DNA from: Paracoccus mutanolyticus
GTDB taxonomy: Bacteria > Pseudomonadota > Alphaproteobacteria > Rhodobacterales > Rhodobacteraceae
Direction of reading: 5' to 3'
Assembly: GCF_003285265.1 (NCBI RefSeq)
Contig: NZ_CP030239.1
Span: 992,001 to 1,056,000, forward strand
Length of the DNA stretch: 64,000 nucleotides
In this document: piece by piece, positions 19,390-32,533 of the stretch
Layout of the letters: each line of letters opens with the position of its first letter
Numbering within the stretch: position 1 is the first letter of the stretch
Position numbers and translations under genes: made by a program
The notes under the pieces: generated by a model
Database searches by the model: none
Seen by the model: the letters and a program-made list of their open reading frames with translations, nothing else
Told to the model about the DNA's origin: nothing

Positions 19390-20121
19390 CTAGCGGCGGG
19401 CCCGGTCCAGCTGCAGGTAATCCGGCTTGAACCGGGCCATGTGAGCCAGCCGCGACCAGTTCAGGATCTCGACCTGCTGGCCGGTCCAGCGGATCAGCCG
19501 GGCGTCGCGCAGGTCGCGGACGGCGCGGTTGATGTGGATGGGCGTATAGCCCAGGATGTCGGCCAGTTCCTTCTGCAGCAGGGGCAGCGTGAAGACGTGG
19601 TTCTGCGCCGCCCCCACGCTGGCAAGCCGGGTATAGATCTCGCACAGAAGATGGGCCAGGTGCGCGCTCGAGCGCAGCGAGGCCGCTGCCACCAGCCATT
19701 GCCGATGGACCGCCGCATCGATCACGGTGGACATCCACAGCAGCCGCGTCAGATGGGGGAAATTGACCGTGATCTCCTGCAACTCGTCATGGTCAATGAA
19801 CTCGACCTCGGATGCGCCCATCGAGACCACCTCGTGGTCAAGACACTCCAGCACGAAGCTGTGCAGGTCCACGAAATCGCCGGGGACATGCAGCGCCGTG
19901 ATCGCCCGTTCGGTCGGGCGGTCGTTCAACATATGCTGGCGGGCCGACATGCCGCGCAGCATCATGCAGCTTTGCCGGGGGGAAACGCCCTTCGGCACGA
20001 TGATCTCGCCCGGCTTGAAGGCCGCATGGGTGGTCTTGATCGCCCGCAATCTTTCCAGGTCCGACAGGCTGAGTTGATCACGGCGTTGCAGGTATCGCAC
20101 GAAATATTCAGTAATTGCCAT
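19390..20121 (-). CDS. Crp/Fnr-family transcriptional regulator
   Basis: This intact protein of about 243 residues has an N-terminal cyclic-nucleotide-binding fold (KPGEIIVPKGVSPRQSCMM ... ITALHVPGDFVDLHSFVLE) and a C-terminal HTH (LQKELADILGYTPIHINRAV). It lacks the N-terminal Cys cluster of true FNR, so it does not look like a 4Fe-4S oxygen sensor. The ATG at 20121 is preferred to a TTG at 20133. Its ligand and targets are unknown. It lies between cell-wall and flagellar genes but is not clearly linked to either. Confidence 0.85.
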   Translation of the reverse strand: MAITEYFVRYLQRRDQLSLSDLERLRAIKTTHAAFKPGEIIVPKGVSPRQSCMMLRGMSARQHMLNDRPTERAITALHVPGDFVDLHSFVLECLDHEVVSMGASEVEFIDHDELQEITVNFPHLTRLLWMSTVIDAAVHRQWLVAAASLRSSAHLAHLLCEIYTRLASVGAAQNHVFTLPLLQKELADILGYTPIHINRAVRDLRDARLIRWTGQQVEILNWSRLAHMARFKPDYLQLDRARR

Positions 20122-20247
20122 GTCTTCCCTCAATCGAGCCGCAGGAGATTGTCAACTCGTTCCAAGGCGCGCAATCTGAGTTGTAACGTCTTAACTTACA
20201 TCAATGCCCCTTCGTTTCGGTGATCGCGCACTTTCTTTCCCTCCGGC

Positions 20248-21567
20248 TCAGCGCGGCGGCGGCAGACCCAGGGTTTCGGCCAAGGCGCGAAAGCTTTGCC
20301 GCGCATCCGGGCACTTGCGGGTGAAGAAAACGTCCAGCCCCGGGTAAAGCCGGACGGCCTCGTCCAGCTTGGGATCGGCGCCCGAGGCGTAAAGCCCCGC
20401 GCGAATCATCAGTTCGGATTCCGCATAGGTGCCCAGGGCGTCGCGAGCCTTGGCGATCAGCGCGTTTTCCTGCGCGCTGGCCGCATGCGGCAGCGAACGC
20501 GAGACCGAGCGCAGCACATCCACCGCCGGAAACCGTCCGCGCTCGGCAATGGCGCGGTCCAGCACGACGTGCCCGTCCAGCACGCCGCGCAGAATGTCGG
20601 CGACCGGCTCCTCCATGTCGGAGCCCGCGACCAGCACGCTGAAGATCGCGGTGATGTCGCCCGCGCCCTGCGGCCCGGGACCCGACCGTTCCGCCAGCGA
20701 CATGATCAGATGCGAGGTCGAGGGCGGAAAGCCGCGATAGCTGGGCGCCTCGCCAGCGGACAGCGCGATCTCGCGATGCGCCTCGGCAAAGCGGGTGATC
20801 GAATCGGCCAGGAACAGGACGTGCCGGCCCTGGTCGCGAAAGTGTTCGGCCACGGTCATCGCGGCCCAGGCGCAGCGCCGCCGCATCAGCGGCGACTGGT
20901 CCGAGGTCGCGGCGACCACGACGGCGCGGGCCATGCCCTCGGGGCCCAGGGTTTCCTCGACGAACTCGCGCAGTTCGCGGCCGCGTTCGCCGATCAGGCC
21001 GATCACCACCACATCGGCGCTGACCCCCTTGGCCAGGGCCGAAAGCAGCGTGGACTTGCCCACGCCCGAGCCCGCGAAAAGCCCCATCCGTTGGCCTCGC
21101 ACCAGGGGCAGGATGGTATCGAAGACCGCCAACCCGGTGTTCAGGCGGGCCCCCAGCCGGTTGCGGCTGGCGGCCGGCGGGGGCGGGCTGCGAAAGCCGC
21201 GCTCACGCGTGCCGCCGGCCAGGGGCCGCCCGTCCAGGGGCTGGCCGAAAGGGTCGATGATTCGCCCGATCCAGGCGTCCGCCGGGGCCAGCACGGGCGC
21301 GAACAGCAGTTCGACCCGCATCCCGATGGACAGCCCGTCGGTCGGCCCCTCGGGCAGGACGGCCGCGGCATCGGGCAGCAGGGAAACAACCTCTCCGAAC
21401 AGGGGCGCGGCGGAAGCCGTTGAAAAGATGACCCGATCCCCCAGGGCCGCGTGACCGTTCAGCCCCGCGACCAGGATGATGCCCCCCTGGATCGCGCCGA
21501 CCCGCCCGAAATAGCGCGCCAGCCGCACCTGCCGCAGCCGCGCTGCGGCCGATCGCATCCCGTCCAT
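20248..21567 (-). CDS. fliI: Flagellar export ATPase FliI
   Basis: FliI is the ATPase of the flagellar type III export apparatus. The 439-residue protein is intact, with Walker A GLFAGSGVGKSTLL, the GLIGERGRELREF segment, Walker B VLFLADSITRFAEAHRE, and the ATPase C-terminal region ESELMIRAGLYASGADPKLDE. It is divergent from the flgB operon across a 97-bp spacer. FliH and FliJ are not adjacent in the window. Confidence 0.95.
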   Translation of the reverse strand: MDGMRSAAARLRQVRLARYFGRVGAIQGGIILVAGLNGHAALGDRVIFSTASAAPLFGEVVSLLPDAAAVLPEGPTDGLSIGMRVELLFAPVLAPADAWIGRIIDPFGQPLDGRPLAGGTRERGFRSPPPPAASRNRLGARLNTGLAVFDTILPLVRGQRMGLFAGSGVGKSTLLSALAKGVSADVVVIGLIGERGRELREFVEETLGPEGMARAVVVAATSDQSPLMRRRCAWAAMTVAEHFRDQGRHVLFLADSITRFAEAHREIALSAGEAPSYRGFPPSTSHLIMSLAERSGPGPQGAGDITAIFSVLVAGSDMEEPVADILRGVLDGHVVLDRAIAERGRFPAVDVLRSVSRSLPHAASAQENALIAKARDALGTYAESELMIRAGLYASGADPKLDEAVRLYPGLDVFFTRKCPDARQSFRALAETLGLPPPR

Positions 21568-21664
21568 TCCCGTCCCCCTTTTTTCGCCCCAAGCGGGCAG
21601 CTCGAAAGGGTTTCTAAACCTATTGGAGTTAAGACCCGGTTATCGGAACTGAGGAGAAACCTCG

Positions 21665-22050
21665 ATGTTTGACCGAATCGAAACCCTGCGGATGGCCAGC
21701 GCCCTGACCGCGCACGCATCGGAACGGCAGAGGCTGATCGCCCGGAACGTCGCCAATGCCGACACCCCCGGCTTTCGCTCCCAGGACCTGGGGCGCTTTG
21801 CCGAAACCTATCGCTCCGACGTGGCGACGGAACTGCGCGCGACGCAGCCCGGCCATCTGACCGGCATCACCTGGGGCGGCGACGGGCAGCCAAGGGACGC
21901 CGGGGGCGAGCCTGCGCCGAACGGCAACACCGTCACGCTTGAGGACGGATGATCCGCACCGCCCAGGCGCGGCGCGAATTCGATCTGTCGCTGGCCGTCA
22001 CCCGCTCGTCGCTGTCGATGATCCGCACCAGCCTTGGCCGGAGGGCGTGA
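21665..22050 (+). CDS. flgB: Flagellar proximal rod protein FlgB (one frameshift)
   Basis: FlgB is a rod component of the basal body. The start follows a GAGGAGAA ribosome-binding site. The N-terminal rod motif RNVANADTPGFRSQDL is clear. Near 21948 one base appears lost (GAGGACGGATGATC), after which MIRTAQARREFDLSLAVTRS and a final TSLGRRA give the expected C-terminus. The stop overlaps the flgC start. Repaired length is about 128 residues, normal for the family. Confidence 0.88.
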
Positions 22051-22442
22051 TGACCGATTCCCTTTCCGCCACCGAAATGGCCGCCTCCGGCATGCGCGCA
22101 CAGGCGATCCGCCTGCGCCATGTGTCCGAAAACATCGCCAACGCCGACACGCCCGGCTATCGCCGCAAGCTCGTGACCTTCGAGGAGCAGATGGATTTCG
22201 GCCGCAGGACCGGCGCGGTCGAGGCCAGCCCGACCCGGCTGGACCAGCGCGAACCGCCCCAGGTCTATGACCCCGCCAACCCGATGGCGGACGAGAACGG
22301 CTATTACGACGGCTCGAACGTCGATCTGGTGGTCGAGGTGGCCGACGCCCGCGAAGCCAGCCGCAGCTATGAGGCGAACCTGCGCGTCTTTGAACAATCC
22401 CGCCAGATGGGCAGCGCCCTTCTGGACCTGATCCGCCGCTGA
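22050..22442 (+). CDS. flgC: Flagellar rod protein FlgC
   Basis: This 130-residue rod protein begins MTDSLSATEMAASGMRAQAI, carries the rod-family motif ENIANADTPGYRRK, and ends in a coiled C-terminal helix (SRSYEANLRVFEQSRQMGSA). It is translationally coupled to flgB and followed after 11 bases by fliE. The frame is intact. Confidence 0.95.
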   Translation: MTDSLSATEMAASGMRAQAIRLRHVSENIANADTPGYRRKLVTFEEQMDFGRRTGAVEASPTRLDQREPPQVYDPANPMADENGYYDGSNVDLVVEVADAREASRSYEANLRVFEQSRQMGSALLDLIRR

Positions 22443-22453
22443 AGGGGACGACG

Positions 22454-22732
22454 ATGATTGCCAACCTGAACGCCGCCAGCGCCTATAGCCGCGCCCGGCC
22501 GGCCGTCTCTCCGGCCGAGGGGCTGCCGCAAGGTGTCACGAACGCCGCCGCCGATTTCGCTAGGGTGATGGAGCAGGTGGACCGCTCGGCCACCGGCGCG
22601 ATGACCGGAACCACCGACACGCACCAGCTGGTGCAAAGCATCGCCCAGGCCGAGGTCGCCCTGGAGACCGCGGTCGCCATCCGCGACAAGGTGGTCGAGG
22701 CCTATCAGGAAATCCTGCGGATGCCGGTCTGA
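22454..22732 (+). CDS. fliE: Flagellar hook-basal body protein FliE
   Basis: FliE links the MS ring to the rod. The 92-residue protein ends with the conserved VALETAVAIRDKVVEAYQEI segment followed by LRMPV, which identifies the family. The gene lies between flgC and fliQ, as in other alphaproteobacteria. The frame is intact. Confidence 0.93.
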   Translation: MIANLNAASAYSRARPAVSPAEGLPQGVTNAAADFARVMEQVDRSATGAMTGTTDTHQLVQSIAQAEVALETAVAIRDKVVEAYQEILRMPV

Positions 22733-22736
22733 GCCA

Positions 22737-23001
22737 TGGACGAGAACCGATCTTCGACCTGACCCGGCAGGCGCTGTGGATCGCGGTGCGGATGTCGGCC
22801 CCCATGCTGGCCGTGGCGCTGGTCGTGGGCGTCGTCATCGGCCTGTTCCAGGCGCTGACCTCGGTGCAGGAGATGACGCTGACCTTCGTGCCCAAGATCG
22901 GGCTGATGCTGGTCGTCTTCTGGGTCAGCATGAGCTTCATGACCTCGACGCTGGCCGGGTTCTTCATCGACCAGATCCTGCCCCAGATCGCCGGGTCCTG
23001 A
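22737..23001 (+). CDS. fliQ: Flagellar export membrane protein FliQ (one frameshift)
   Basis: FliQ is a two-helix component of the export gate. The ATG at 22737 (MDEN) is followed by a one-base loss near 22750, after which IFDLTRQALWIAVRMSAPML and the typical VGLFQALTSVQEMTLTFVPK-like core read cleanly to LPQIAGS. Two hydrophobic segments are visible. Repaired length is about 88 residues. FliP and FliR are not next to it. Confidence 0.88.
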
Positions 23002-23005
23002 GGCC

Positions 23006-23722
23006 ATGGACAACGCCATCTATGCCTCGCTGACCCGCCAGTCCGGCCTGATGCGCGAAATGCGCGCGGTCGCCAACAACATCGCCAACGTCAACACCTC
23101 CGGCTTTCGCCGCGAGGGGGTGGTGTTTTCCGAATACATGGTCCCTCTGCAGTCGAACGGCGAGACGCTGGCCATGGCCAATGTGCGCGGCCGGATGGTG
23201 GACCTGAGCCAGGGCGGCATGACGCTGACGAACGGCGCCTATGACCTTGCCATAAACGGCGACGGCTTCTTCATGGTCCAGACCCCCCAAGGGAACCGTC
23301 TGACCCGCGCCGGCGCCTTCCAGCCCAATGCCGAGGGCGAGCTGGTCAACCCCGACGGCTATCCGCTGCTGGACGACGGCCAGGCTCCGGTGGTGATCCC
23401 GCCCGGCACCCGCAGCGTCGGCATCGGCGAGGACGGGACCGTCTCGGCCGACGGGCAGCCCATCGGCCGCGTGGGCGTCTTCGCCAGCCCCGACCCCGCG
23501 GACCTGCGCCACGTGGGGGGCACGCTGTTCGATCCGGGCCGCGCGCCCGAGCCGATGGACGACGCCCGCATCCGCCAGGGCTTCATCGAGGAATCCAACG
23601 TCAACCCCGTCACCGAGATCGCCCGCATGATCGAGGTCCAGCGCGCCTACGAACTGGGCCAGTCCTTCCTTGACCAGGAAGACCAGCGCATCCGCCAGGC
23701 CATCACCTCGCTGACACGATGA
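23006..23722 (+). CDS. flgF: Flagellar basal-body rod protein FlgF
   Basis: This 238-residue proximal/distal rod protein begins MDNAIYASLTRQSGLMREMR, with the rod motif NNIANVNTSGFRREGV, the DLAINGDGFFMVQTPQG core and a C-terminal NVNPVTEIARMIEVQRAYEL helix. It is intact and 4 bases after fliQ. Confidence 0.95.
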   Translation: MDNAIYASLTRQSGLMREMRAVANNIANVNTSGFRREGVVFSEYMVPLQSNGETLAMANVRGRMVDLSQGGMTLTNGAYDLAINGDGFFMVQTPQGNRLTRAGAFQPNAEGELVNPDGYPLLDDGQAPVVIPPGTRSVGIGEDGTVSADGQPIGRVGVFASPDPADLRHVGGTLFDPGRAPEPMDDARIRQGFIEESNVNPVTEIARMIEVQRAYELGQSFLDQEDQRIRQAITSLTR

Positions 23723-23735
23723 AAGGAAGACATCC

Positions 23736-24521
23736 ATGAGGGCCCTGCAGATCGCCGCCACCGGCATGAGCGCCCAGCAGATGCGCGTCGAGGTCATTTC
23801 GAACAACCTCGCGAACATGTCGACGACCGGCTACAACCCGCGTCGCGCCGAATTCGCCGACCTGCAATACCAGCAGGCGACGCGGCCCGGCACGCTGACC
23901 GCCACCACCGGGGCGATGGTCCCGGCCGGGGTGCAGCTGGGTCTTGGAGTGCGCCCTGCCTCGGTCACGGTCATGCTGGGCCAAGGCTCCCCGGTCCAGA
24001 CCAACGGCGACCTTGACGTCGCGATCGAGGGGAACGGCTATCTCGAGGTGACGATGCCCTCGGGGATCTCGGCCTATACGCGCGACGGCAGCCTGAAACG
24101 CTCGGCCGAGGGGCAGTTGGTGACCTCCGACGGCTATCCGCTGGTTCCCGACATCACCATCCCGCAAGAGACCAGCAGCATCTCGATCAGCCCCTCGGGC
24201 GAGGTGATGGCCTATTTCAACGACCAGGTCGAACCCGAGAACCTGGGCCAGATCACGCTGGCGAACTTCGTCAACCCCAAGGGGCTCGAAGCGATCGGAT
24301 CGAACCTGTTCCTCGAGACCACCGCCTCGGGCGCGGCCCAGGTCGCCGCCCCGGGCGAGGAAGGGCTGGGCACGCTGCGGGCAGGCTATCTCGAGGAAAG
24401 CTCCGTCGACCCGGTGCGCGAGATCACCGAGCTGATCAAGGCTCAGCGCGGCTATGAACTGAACTCCAAGGTCATCACTGCCGCCGACCAGATGCTGAGT
24501 GCGACGGTGCAGGTCCGATGA
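23736..24521 (+). CDS. flgG: Flagellar distal rod protein FlgG
   Basis: This 261-residue protein begins MRALQIAATGMSAQQMRVEV, with the NNLANMSTTGYNPRRAEFAD motif (a FlgG hallmark together with DLQYQQ) and a C-terminal VDPVREITELIKAQRGYEL helix. Length and motifs are normal. Its stop overlaps the flgA start by 4 bases. Confidence 0.95.
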   Translation: MRALQIAATGMSAQQMRVEVISNNLANMSTTGYNPRRAEFADLQYQQATRPGTLTATTGAMVPAGVQLGLGVRPASVTVMLGQGSPVQTNGDLDVAIEGNGYLEVTMPSGISAYTRDGSLKRSAEGQLVTSDGYPLVPDITIPQETSSISISPSGEVMAYFNDQVEPENLGQITLANFVNPKGLEAIGSNLFLETTASGAAQVAAPGEEGLGTLRAGYLEESSVDPVREITELIKAQRGYELNSKVITAADQMLSATVQVR

Positions 24522-24928
24522 GGGTGCTGGTCCTGATCCTGGCGCTGCTGCCGGCCCCCACCCTGGCGGGCGAGGTCCTGGCCGCCCGCACCCTGCGCGC
24601 AGGCACCGTGCTTGCGCCCGAGGACCTGCGGCTGGCCGAGGCCGGCGCCGCCGGGCTGGACGCGATGGAGGCCATGATCGGCCAGGAAACCCGCGTCATG
24701 GTCATCGAGGGACGCCCCATCGAGCCCGCCTTCCTGCGCGCGCCCCGCATCGTCGAGCGCAACCAGATCGTCGTCCTGGCCTATGACCGGGACGCCCTGC
24801 GGATCGAGGCCGAAGGCCGCGCGCTGAGCGACGGCGCCCTGGGCGACACGATCCGCGTCATGAACAACCTCTCCCGCGTCACGGTCAGCGGCCGCGTCGC
24901 CGCCGACGGCTCGGTCATCGTCCATTAG
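24518..24928 (+). CDS. flgA: P-ring chaperone FlgA, short form
   Basis: FlgA assists periplasmic P-ring assembly. A signal peptide (MRVLVLILALLPAPTLAGEV) is followed by an SAF-type domain (LAARTLRAGTVLAPEDLRLA ... IGQETRVMVIEGRPI) and the C-terminal FlgA barrel ending ISRVTVSGRV-like residues. At 136 residues it is the minimal alphaproteobacterial form, lacking the N-terminal extension of enteric FlgA. It is intact and coupled to flgG. Confidence 0.9.
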   Translation: MRVLVLILALLPAPTLAGEVLAARTLRAGTVLAPEDLRLAEAGAAGLDAMEAMIGQETRVMVIEGRPIEPAFLRAPRIVERNQIVVLAYDRDALRIEAEGRALSDGALGDTIRVMNNLSRVTVSGRVAADGSVIVH

Positions 24929-24943
24929 AACAAGGAACCGATC

Positions 24944-25695
24944 ATGTGGCAGAATGCCCGTCTTTCCCCCTGCCTGGCGGCAGGCTCCATCCTTCTGGTG
25001 CTGGGCGCCTCGGCCTGCGGCCGGGTCGGCCAGGTCGGGCGCGTCCCCCAGATGACCGAGGCCCAGCAAAGCGCCGAGTTCGACGCCATGACCTCGCCCG
25101 AGTTGGCCGTCGAAACGCTGCCGGTGCGGCCAGACGGGGTGGCGTCGCTGTGGACCACGTCGCAGAATTCGCTGGTCGCCGATCGGCGCGCGGCGAACCG
25201 GGGCGACATCCTGACCGTGGTGATCGAGATCAACGACCAGGCCACGATCCAGAACAGTTCGGGCCGCAGCCGCAGCGCCTCGGACAAGGTCAGCATCCCG
25301 GCAATGGCCGGCCTGCCCCAACGCATCGACGAGGCCCTGCCCGAAGGCGCCAGCATGGACGAACTGGCCGAGGCCAGCGGATCGTCGACCTTCAAGGGCA
25401 GCGGCAACATCTCGCGCAAGGACAAGATCACGCTGCGCGTCGCCGCCACCGTGATCGAGCGCCTGCCGAACGGCGTCCTGCGCATCGAGGGCACGCAGGA
25501 GGTCCGCGTCAATACGAGGTGCGCGTGCTGACGGTCAGCGGCTTCGTGCGCCCCTCGGACATCGGGCGCAAGAACGAGATCGCCTATGACCGCATCGCGG
25601 GCGCCCGCATCTCCTACGGCGGGCGCGGCCAGATCAGCGACGTGCAGCAGCCGCGCTATGGCCAGCAGGTGGCCGATATCCTTCTGCCCTATTAA
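24944..25695 (+). CDS. flgH: Flagellar L-ring lipoprotein FlgH (one frameshift)
   Basis: FlgH builds the outer-membrane L ring. A lipoprotein signal ends at the likely acylated Cys in LGASACGR. The body has SLWTTSQNSLVADRRAANRG, DILTVVIEINDQA and, at the end, GFVRPSDIGRKNEIAYDRI and QQVADILLPY. A single base is missing near 25513 (GTCAATACGAG), joining EVRVN to YEVRVLTVSGF. Repaired length is about 250 residues, typical of FlgH. Confidence 0.9.
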
Positions 25696-25714
25696 GCCCG
25701 AACGGAATCGCGCG

Positions 25715-26269
25715 ATGAAGAAGATCCTTGTCCTGATCCTTCCGGTGATCGCCTTTCTGGGCGGGGCGGTCGGCGGCGACATGCTGCACGCAGACAAGAC
25801 ATCGTCCGCCGAAGCCGCGGCCCCCGGCCACGAGCCCGCCTCCGGGGGCGGCCACGATGCGGCCGGTGGCGAGGCGGGCCATGACGCGGCGGCCGAGACC
25901 GCCGAGGCAACCCCGAGCCACGGCGAAGAGGCGGCGGGCGGCGACTCGGAGGACTGGTTCCATTTCCCGAACCAGTTCTTCGTGCCGATCCTGCGCAACG
26001 GCACGACGACGGCGGTGATGGTCATGTCCCTGACCATCGAGATGCCCGCGGAAAAGCGCGCCGACATCGAAGCAAGGGAACACCGGCTGCGCGACGCGCT
26101 GCTGAACGCGCTGATGGTGCAGGCGAACACCGGGGGGTTCGACGGCAACTTCACCGCCGAGCCGAACCTTGAACGGTTGCGCAAGGCGCTGCTGGCCGCC
26201 GCCCAGAAGGCCGCCGGTCCCGAGGTCACGCGCGTCCTGATCGAGGACATTGCCCGGCAGGACCAATAG
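25715..26269 (+). CDS. fliL: Flagellar basal body-associated protein FliL
   Basis: FliL surrounds stator units at the basal body. The 184-residue protein has one N-terminal membrane helix (KKILVLILPVIAFLGGAVGG), an unusually His/Ala/Glu-rich linker (residues about 28-75) and the conserved periplasmic domain (FPNQFFVPILRNGTTTAVMV ... VTRVLIEDIARQDQ). It is intact and closes the visible flagellar run; no flagellar gene follows. Confidence 0.88.
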   Translation: MKKILVLILPVIAFLGGAVGGDMLHADKTSSAEAAAPGHEPASGGGHDAAGGEAGHDAAAETAEATPSHGEEAAGGDSEDWFHFPNQFFVPILRNGTTTAVMVMSLTIEMPAEKRADIEAREHRLRDALLNALMVQANTGGFDGNFTAEPNLERLRKALLAAAQKAAGPEVTRVLIEDIARQDQ

Positions 26270-26439
26270 CGCGGCCCCCGCGCGCGGAGAGCCGGGCCTG
26301 ATGTTCTCGGGGCGGGCGGAGCGTCGGCTGCGCCCCTGCAACCCTCCCGCATCGGAGGCGCGCCTCACGCTTGCAGGCAGGGGCTATGGCCATGCTCGTC
26401 GCCGGGTATTGTCGGGCGGGCCAGCAGCGGGATTGCGCC

Positions 26440-27402
26440 TTGTCTTCGATCATCACCATCGCCATGGCGACCTATAACGGCGCCCGTTCCTGCCGCCGCA
26501 GCTGGACAGCATCCTGGCGCAGCAGCCGGGCGGACTGGCGACTGCTCGTCTCGGACGACGGCTCGACGGACGGGACGCTGGACATTCTGGACGGCGTTGC
26601 CCGGCGCCATCCGGGGCGCATCGCGGTGATCCAGGGGCCGCGCCAGGGAGCCACGCGGAACTTCCTGCACCTGATCGCCAAGGCCGATCCCCAGGGCTGG
26701 ATCGCCTTTGCAGACCAGGACGACCTGTGGCGGCCCGGCAAGCTGGCCCGCGCCGCGCGCTGGCTGGAGGGGCAGCAGGGCCCAGCGGTCTATGCCGCGC
26801 GAACCACCATCTGCGACGAGGACCTGCGCGAACTGGCCCCCGCCCCGCATTTCCCCGGCCCCTTCGGCTTTCGCAACGCGCTGGTTCAGGCCTGCCTGCC
26901 GGGCAACACCACGGTCGCCAACGGCGGCGCATTGCGGCTGATGCAGGCGGCGGCGGGGGCGGCATCGGCGGCCGACGTCATATCGCATGACTGGTGGGTC
27001 TATCAGGTGATGTCGGGCGCCGGGGCGGCGATCCACCGCGACGCGGCGCAGGTGGTGCTGTACCGCCAGCACCGCGAAAACCTGATGGGGCGCAACGACA
27101 CCGCCAAGGCACGCGCGGCGCGGCTGTCGATGCTGTTCGACGGCCGCTTTGCCGACTGGCTGGCGCGCAACCAGCGCGCGCTCGAGCCGGTGGCGGACCT
27201 GCTGACCCAGGAAAACCGGGCGATCCTGCAGCGTTTTGGCGCGCTGCTGGAATCGCGCGGACCTCGGGCCCTTTCGGCCGCGCTGGCTCTGGGGCTTTAC
27301 CGCCAGACGCGGGCGGGAAGCTGGGCCATCCGGGCCGCGGCCCTGGCGGGACGGCTGCGGACGCGGAGCCCCGCGCCGGCGGCTTTCGGCAAGGCTGGTT
27401 AA
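26440..27402 (+). CDS. Family 2 glycosyltransferase
   Basis: This GT2-type protein of about 320 residues starts at a likely TTG giving SSIITIAMATYNGA. Other landmarks are LLVSDDGSTDGTLDIL, FADQDDLWRPGKL (acceptor metal site region) and ISHDWWVYQ. Between about 26486 and 26525 two compensating shifts hide the segment FLPPQLDSILAQQ. Upstream in-frame ATGs at 26371 and 26386 are possible but precede the fold. It probably adds a sugar to a surface glycan. No partner genes lie beside it; fliL is upstream and an RTX protein downstream. Confidence 0.8.
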   Translation: MSSIITIAMATYNGARSCRRSWTASWRSSRADWRLLVSDDGSTDGTLDILDGVARRHPGRIAVIQGPRQGATRNFLHLIAKADPQGWIAFADQDDLWRPGKLARAARWLEGQQGPAVYAARTTICDEDLRELAPAPHFPGPFGFRNALVQACLPGNTTVANGGALRLMQAAAGAASAADVISHDWWVYQVMSGAGAAIHRDAAQVVLYRQHRENLMGRNDTAKARAARLSMLFDGRFADWLARNQRALEPVADLLTQENRAILQRFGALLESRGPRALSAALALGLYRQTRAGSWAIRAAALAGRLRTRSPAPAAFGKAG

Positions 27403-27645
27403 GGCCGCCGCCGGCCGCAACCAGGGCCATTCCCGGCAAACCGGCAACCGAAATCAACCTTTTGATTGCCAATGACAAATGGATCAGGCACTGCCTGCTC
27501 GAACCCCGCAGCGGTCGTAAACCGACGTAAACGAAAGATAAAATGCCGGGCGATTAGCGAATGACGACGCGCGCGGAATGGCGCCTGAATAGGGCCAGGC
27601 ACGGTATCACCACGGGCTGACCCTTTCGCAACCTTCGCCAATGCC

Positions 27646-30997
<3,352 letters not shown>

Positions 30998-31001
<4 letters not shown>

Positions 31002-32361
31002 CCCTGGGGCCCGGTCAGCAGCGCCCCGATCCGCCGCGCCTGCCGGGCCACCAGCTCGGCATCCCCCGCCGCCTCGACGTTCAGCCGCACCACGGGTTCG
31101 GTGTTCGAGCGCCGCAGGTTGAAGCGCCAGTCGGCGAACTCCAGGCTGATCCCGTCGGTGTCGTCGCGCGACCGGGCCTCTGCGGCATAGGCCGCCAGCA
31201 CGCGGGCGATGGCGGCATCGGGATCGTCCAGGCGAAAGTTGATCTCTCCCGACGAGGGAAAGGCCGCGATGCGCTGCGACAGCAGGTCGGCCAGCGGCTG
31301 GCCCTTGCGCGACACCAGTTCGGCCACCAGCAGCCAGGGGATCATCGCTTCGAGCACAGGCGAGTCCGGAGAATGTGTGCGCCGACATCTCGGCGGCTAG
31401 CGGCCCGATCCCGCATCGCCTTCTTGACGAAGGCATGCCCGGTGCGTGCCTGGACCGCCTGCCCCCCCGCCTCGGCGATCATGGCGCGGGTGTTCATCAC
31501 CACGCGCGGGTCGTGGACGATGCGCTCGCCGGGGTGCTTTTCCAGAAAGGCCGTGGCGAGCAGGCCGACGATGTATTCGCCCGGAATGAACCGCCCGCCC
31601 GCATCGAAGAAGAAGCAGCGGTCGAAATCGCCGTCCCAGGCCACGCCCAGATCCGCGCCATGCGCCCGCACGGCATCGGCCGTCATCGGCTGGTTTTCCG
31701 GCAGCAGCGGGTTCGGGATGCCATTGGGGAAAGCCGCATCGGGATCATGGTTGATGCGGATGAAGCGCAGGGGCGCGCCGCGCCGGTCCAGCTCCGCCGC
31801 GATGGCATCGAAGGTCGGCCCGGCGGTGCCATTCCCGGCATTGACCAGGATGGTCATCGGCCGCAGCGCCGCGACATCGACGAAATCGACCACGGCGCGG
31901 GCATAGCTTTCCCGCGCCTCGGGGAACGGGCGGGCGGTGCCGGGCGTGGCGGGTGAAAACGCACCCGCCTGCGCCAGATCGGCGAGCCGGGCAAAGTCGG
32001 TGTCGGGGTCCAGCGGCGCGGCGCCCGGACCCACCAGCTTCATGCCGTTGTAGTCGATGGGGTTGTGCGACGCCGTCACCTCGATCCCGCCATCGGCGCC
32101 GTAATGGGCGGTCGCGAAATACATCTCCTCGGTGCCGGCCAGGCCCAGATCGCGCACGTTCGCGCCGCCCTCGGTCAGGCCGCGGATCAGCGCGGCGGCC
32201 AGCGCGGGCGAGCTTTCGCGGCTATCGCGGCCCACGATCACCTCGCGCCGGGATGCGGCAAAGGCGCGGCCGACGCGCCAGGCCACGTCCTCGTCCAGGT
32301 CGATCCCCAGGCGGCCGCGAATGTCATAGGCCTTGAAACAGTCGATCCGGCGTCGCGTCAT
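30998..32361 (-). CDS. Phosphomannomutase/phosphoglucomutase (one frameshift)
   Basis: This enzyme interconverts hexose 6- and 1-phosphates for sugar-nucleotide synthesis. About 454 residues: IDCFKAYDIRGRLGIDLDED, the catalytic phosphoserine loop VTASHNPIDYNG, the Mg site DGDFDRCFFFDAGG, the sugar loop PGEYIVG, and the phosphate-binding RRSNTEPVVRLNVE. A shift lies near 31350-31390 (around AEMSAHTFSGLACARS). It supplies precursors for the exopolysaccharide locus by inference. It overlaps the RTX stop by 4 bases in convergent orientation. Confidence 0.92.
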
Positions 32362-32533
32362 GGGCTGTCCTTTCCTTGCCGCCCCTTGGCTATATCAGCT
32401 TGGCGGTCTTGAAAATCCGCATCGCGCCCAGCCATAGCCGCAGGAGGTGAAGAAGTGCTCAAGTCCATCCAAATGCTCAGGTGACGCCTTGCGCCCAAGC
32501 GGCTAGAAAACAGGCCCAGCACATGAGGAGCCC

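Noticed and set aside
20134..20247. FNR box upstream of the Crp/Fnr regulator
   Set aside because: TTGATGTAAGTTAA on the minus strand matches only one half-site well; too weak to call.
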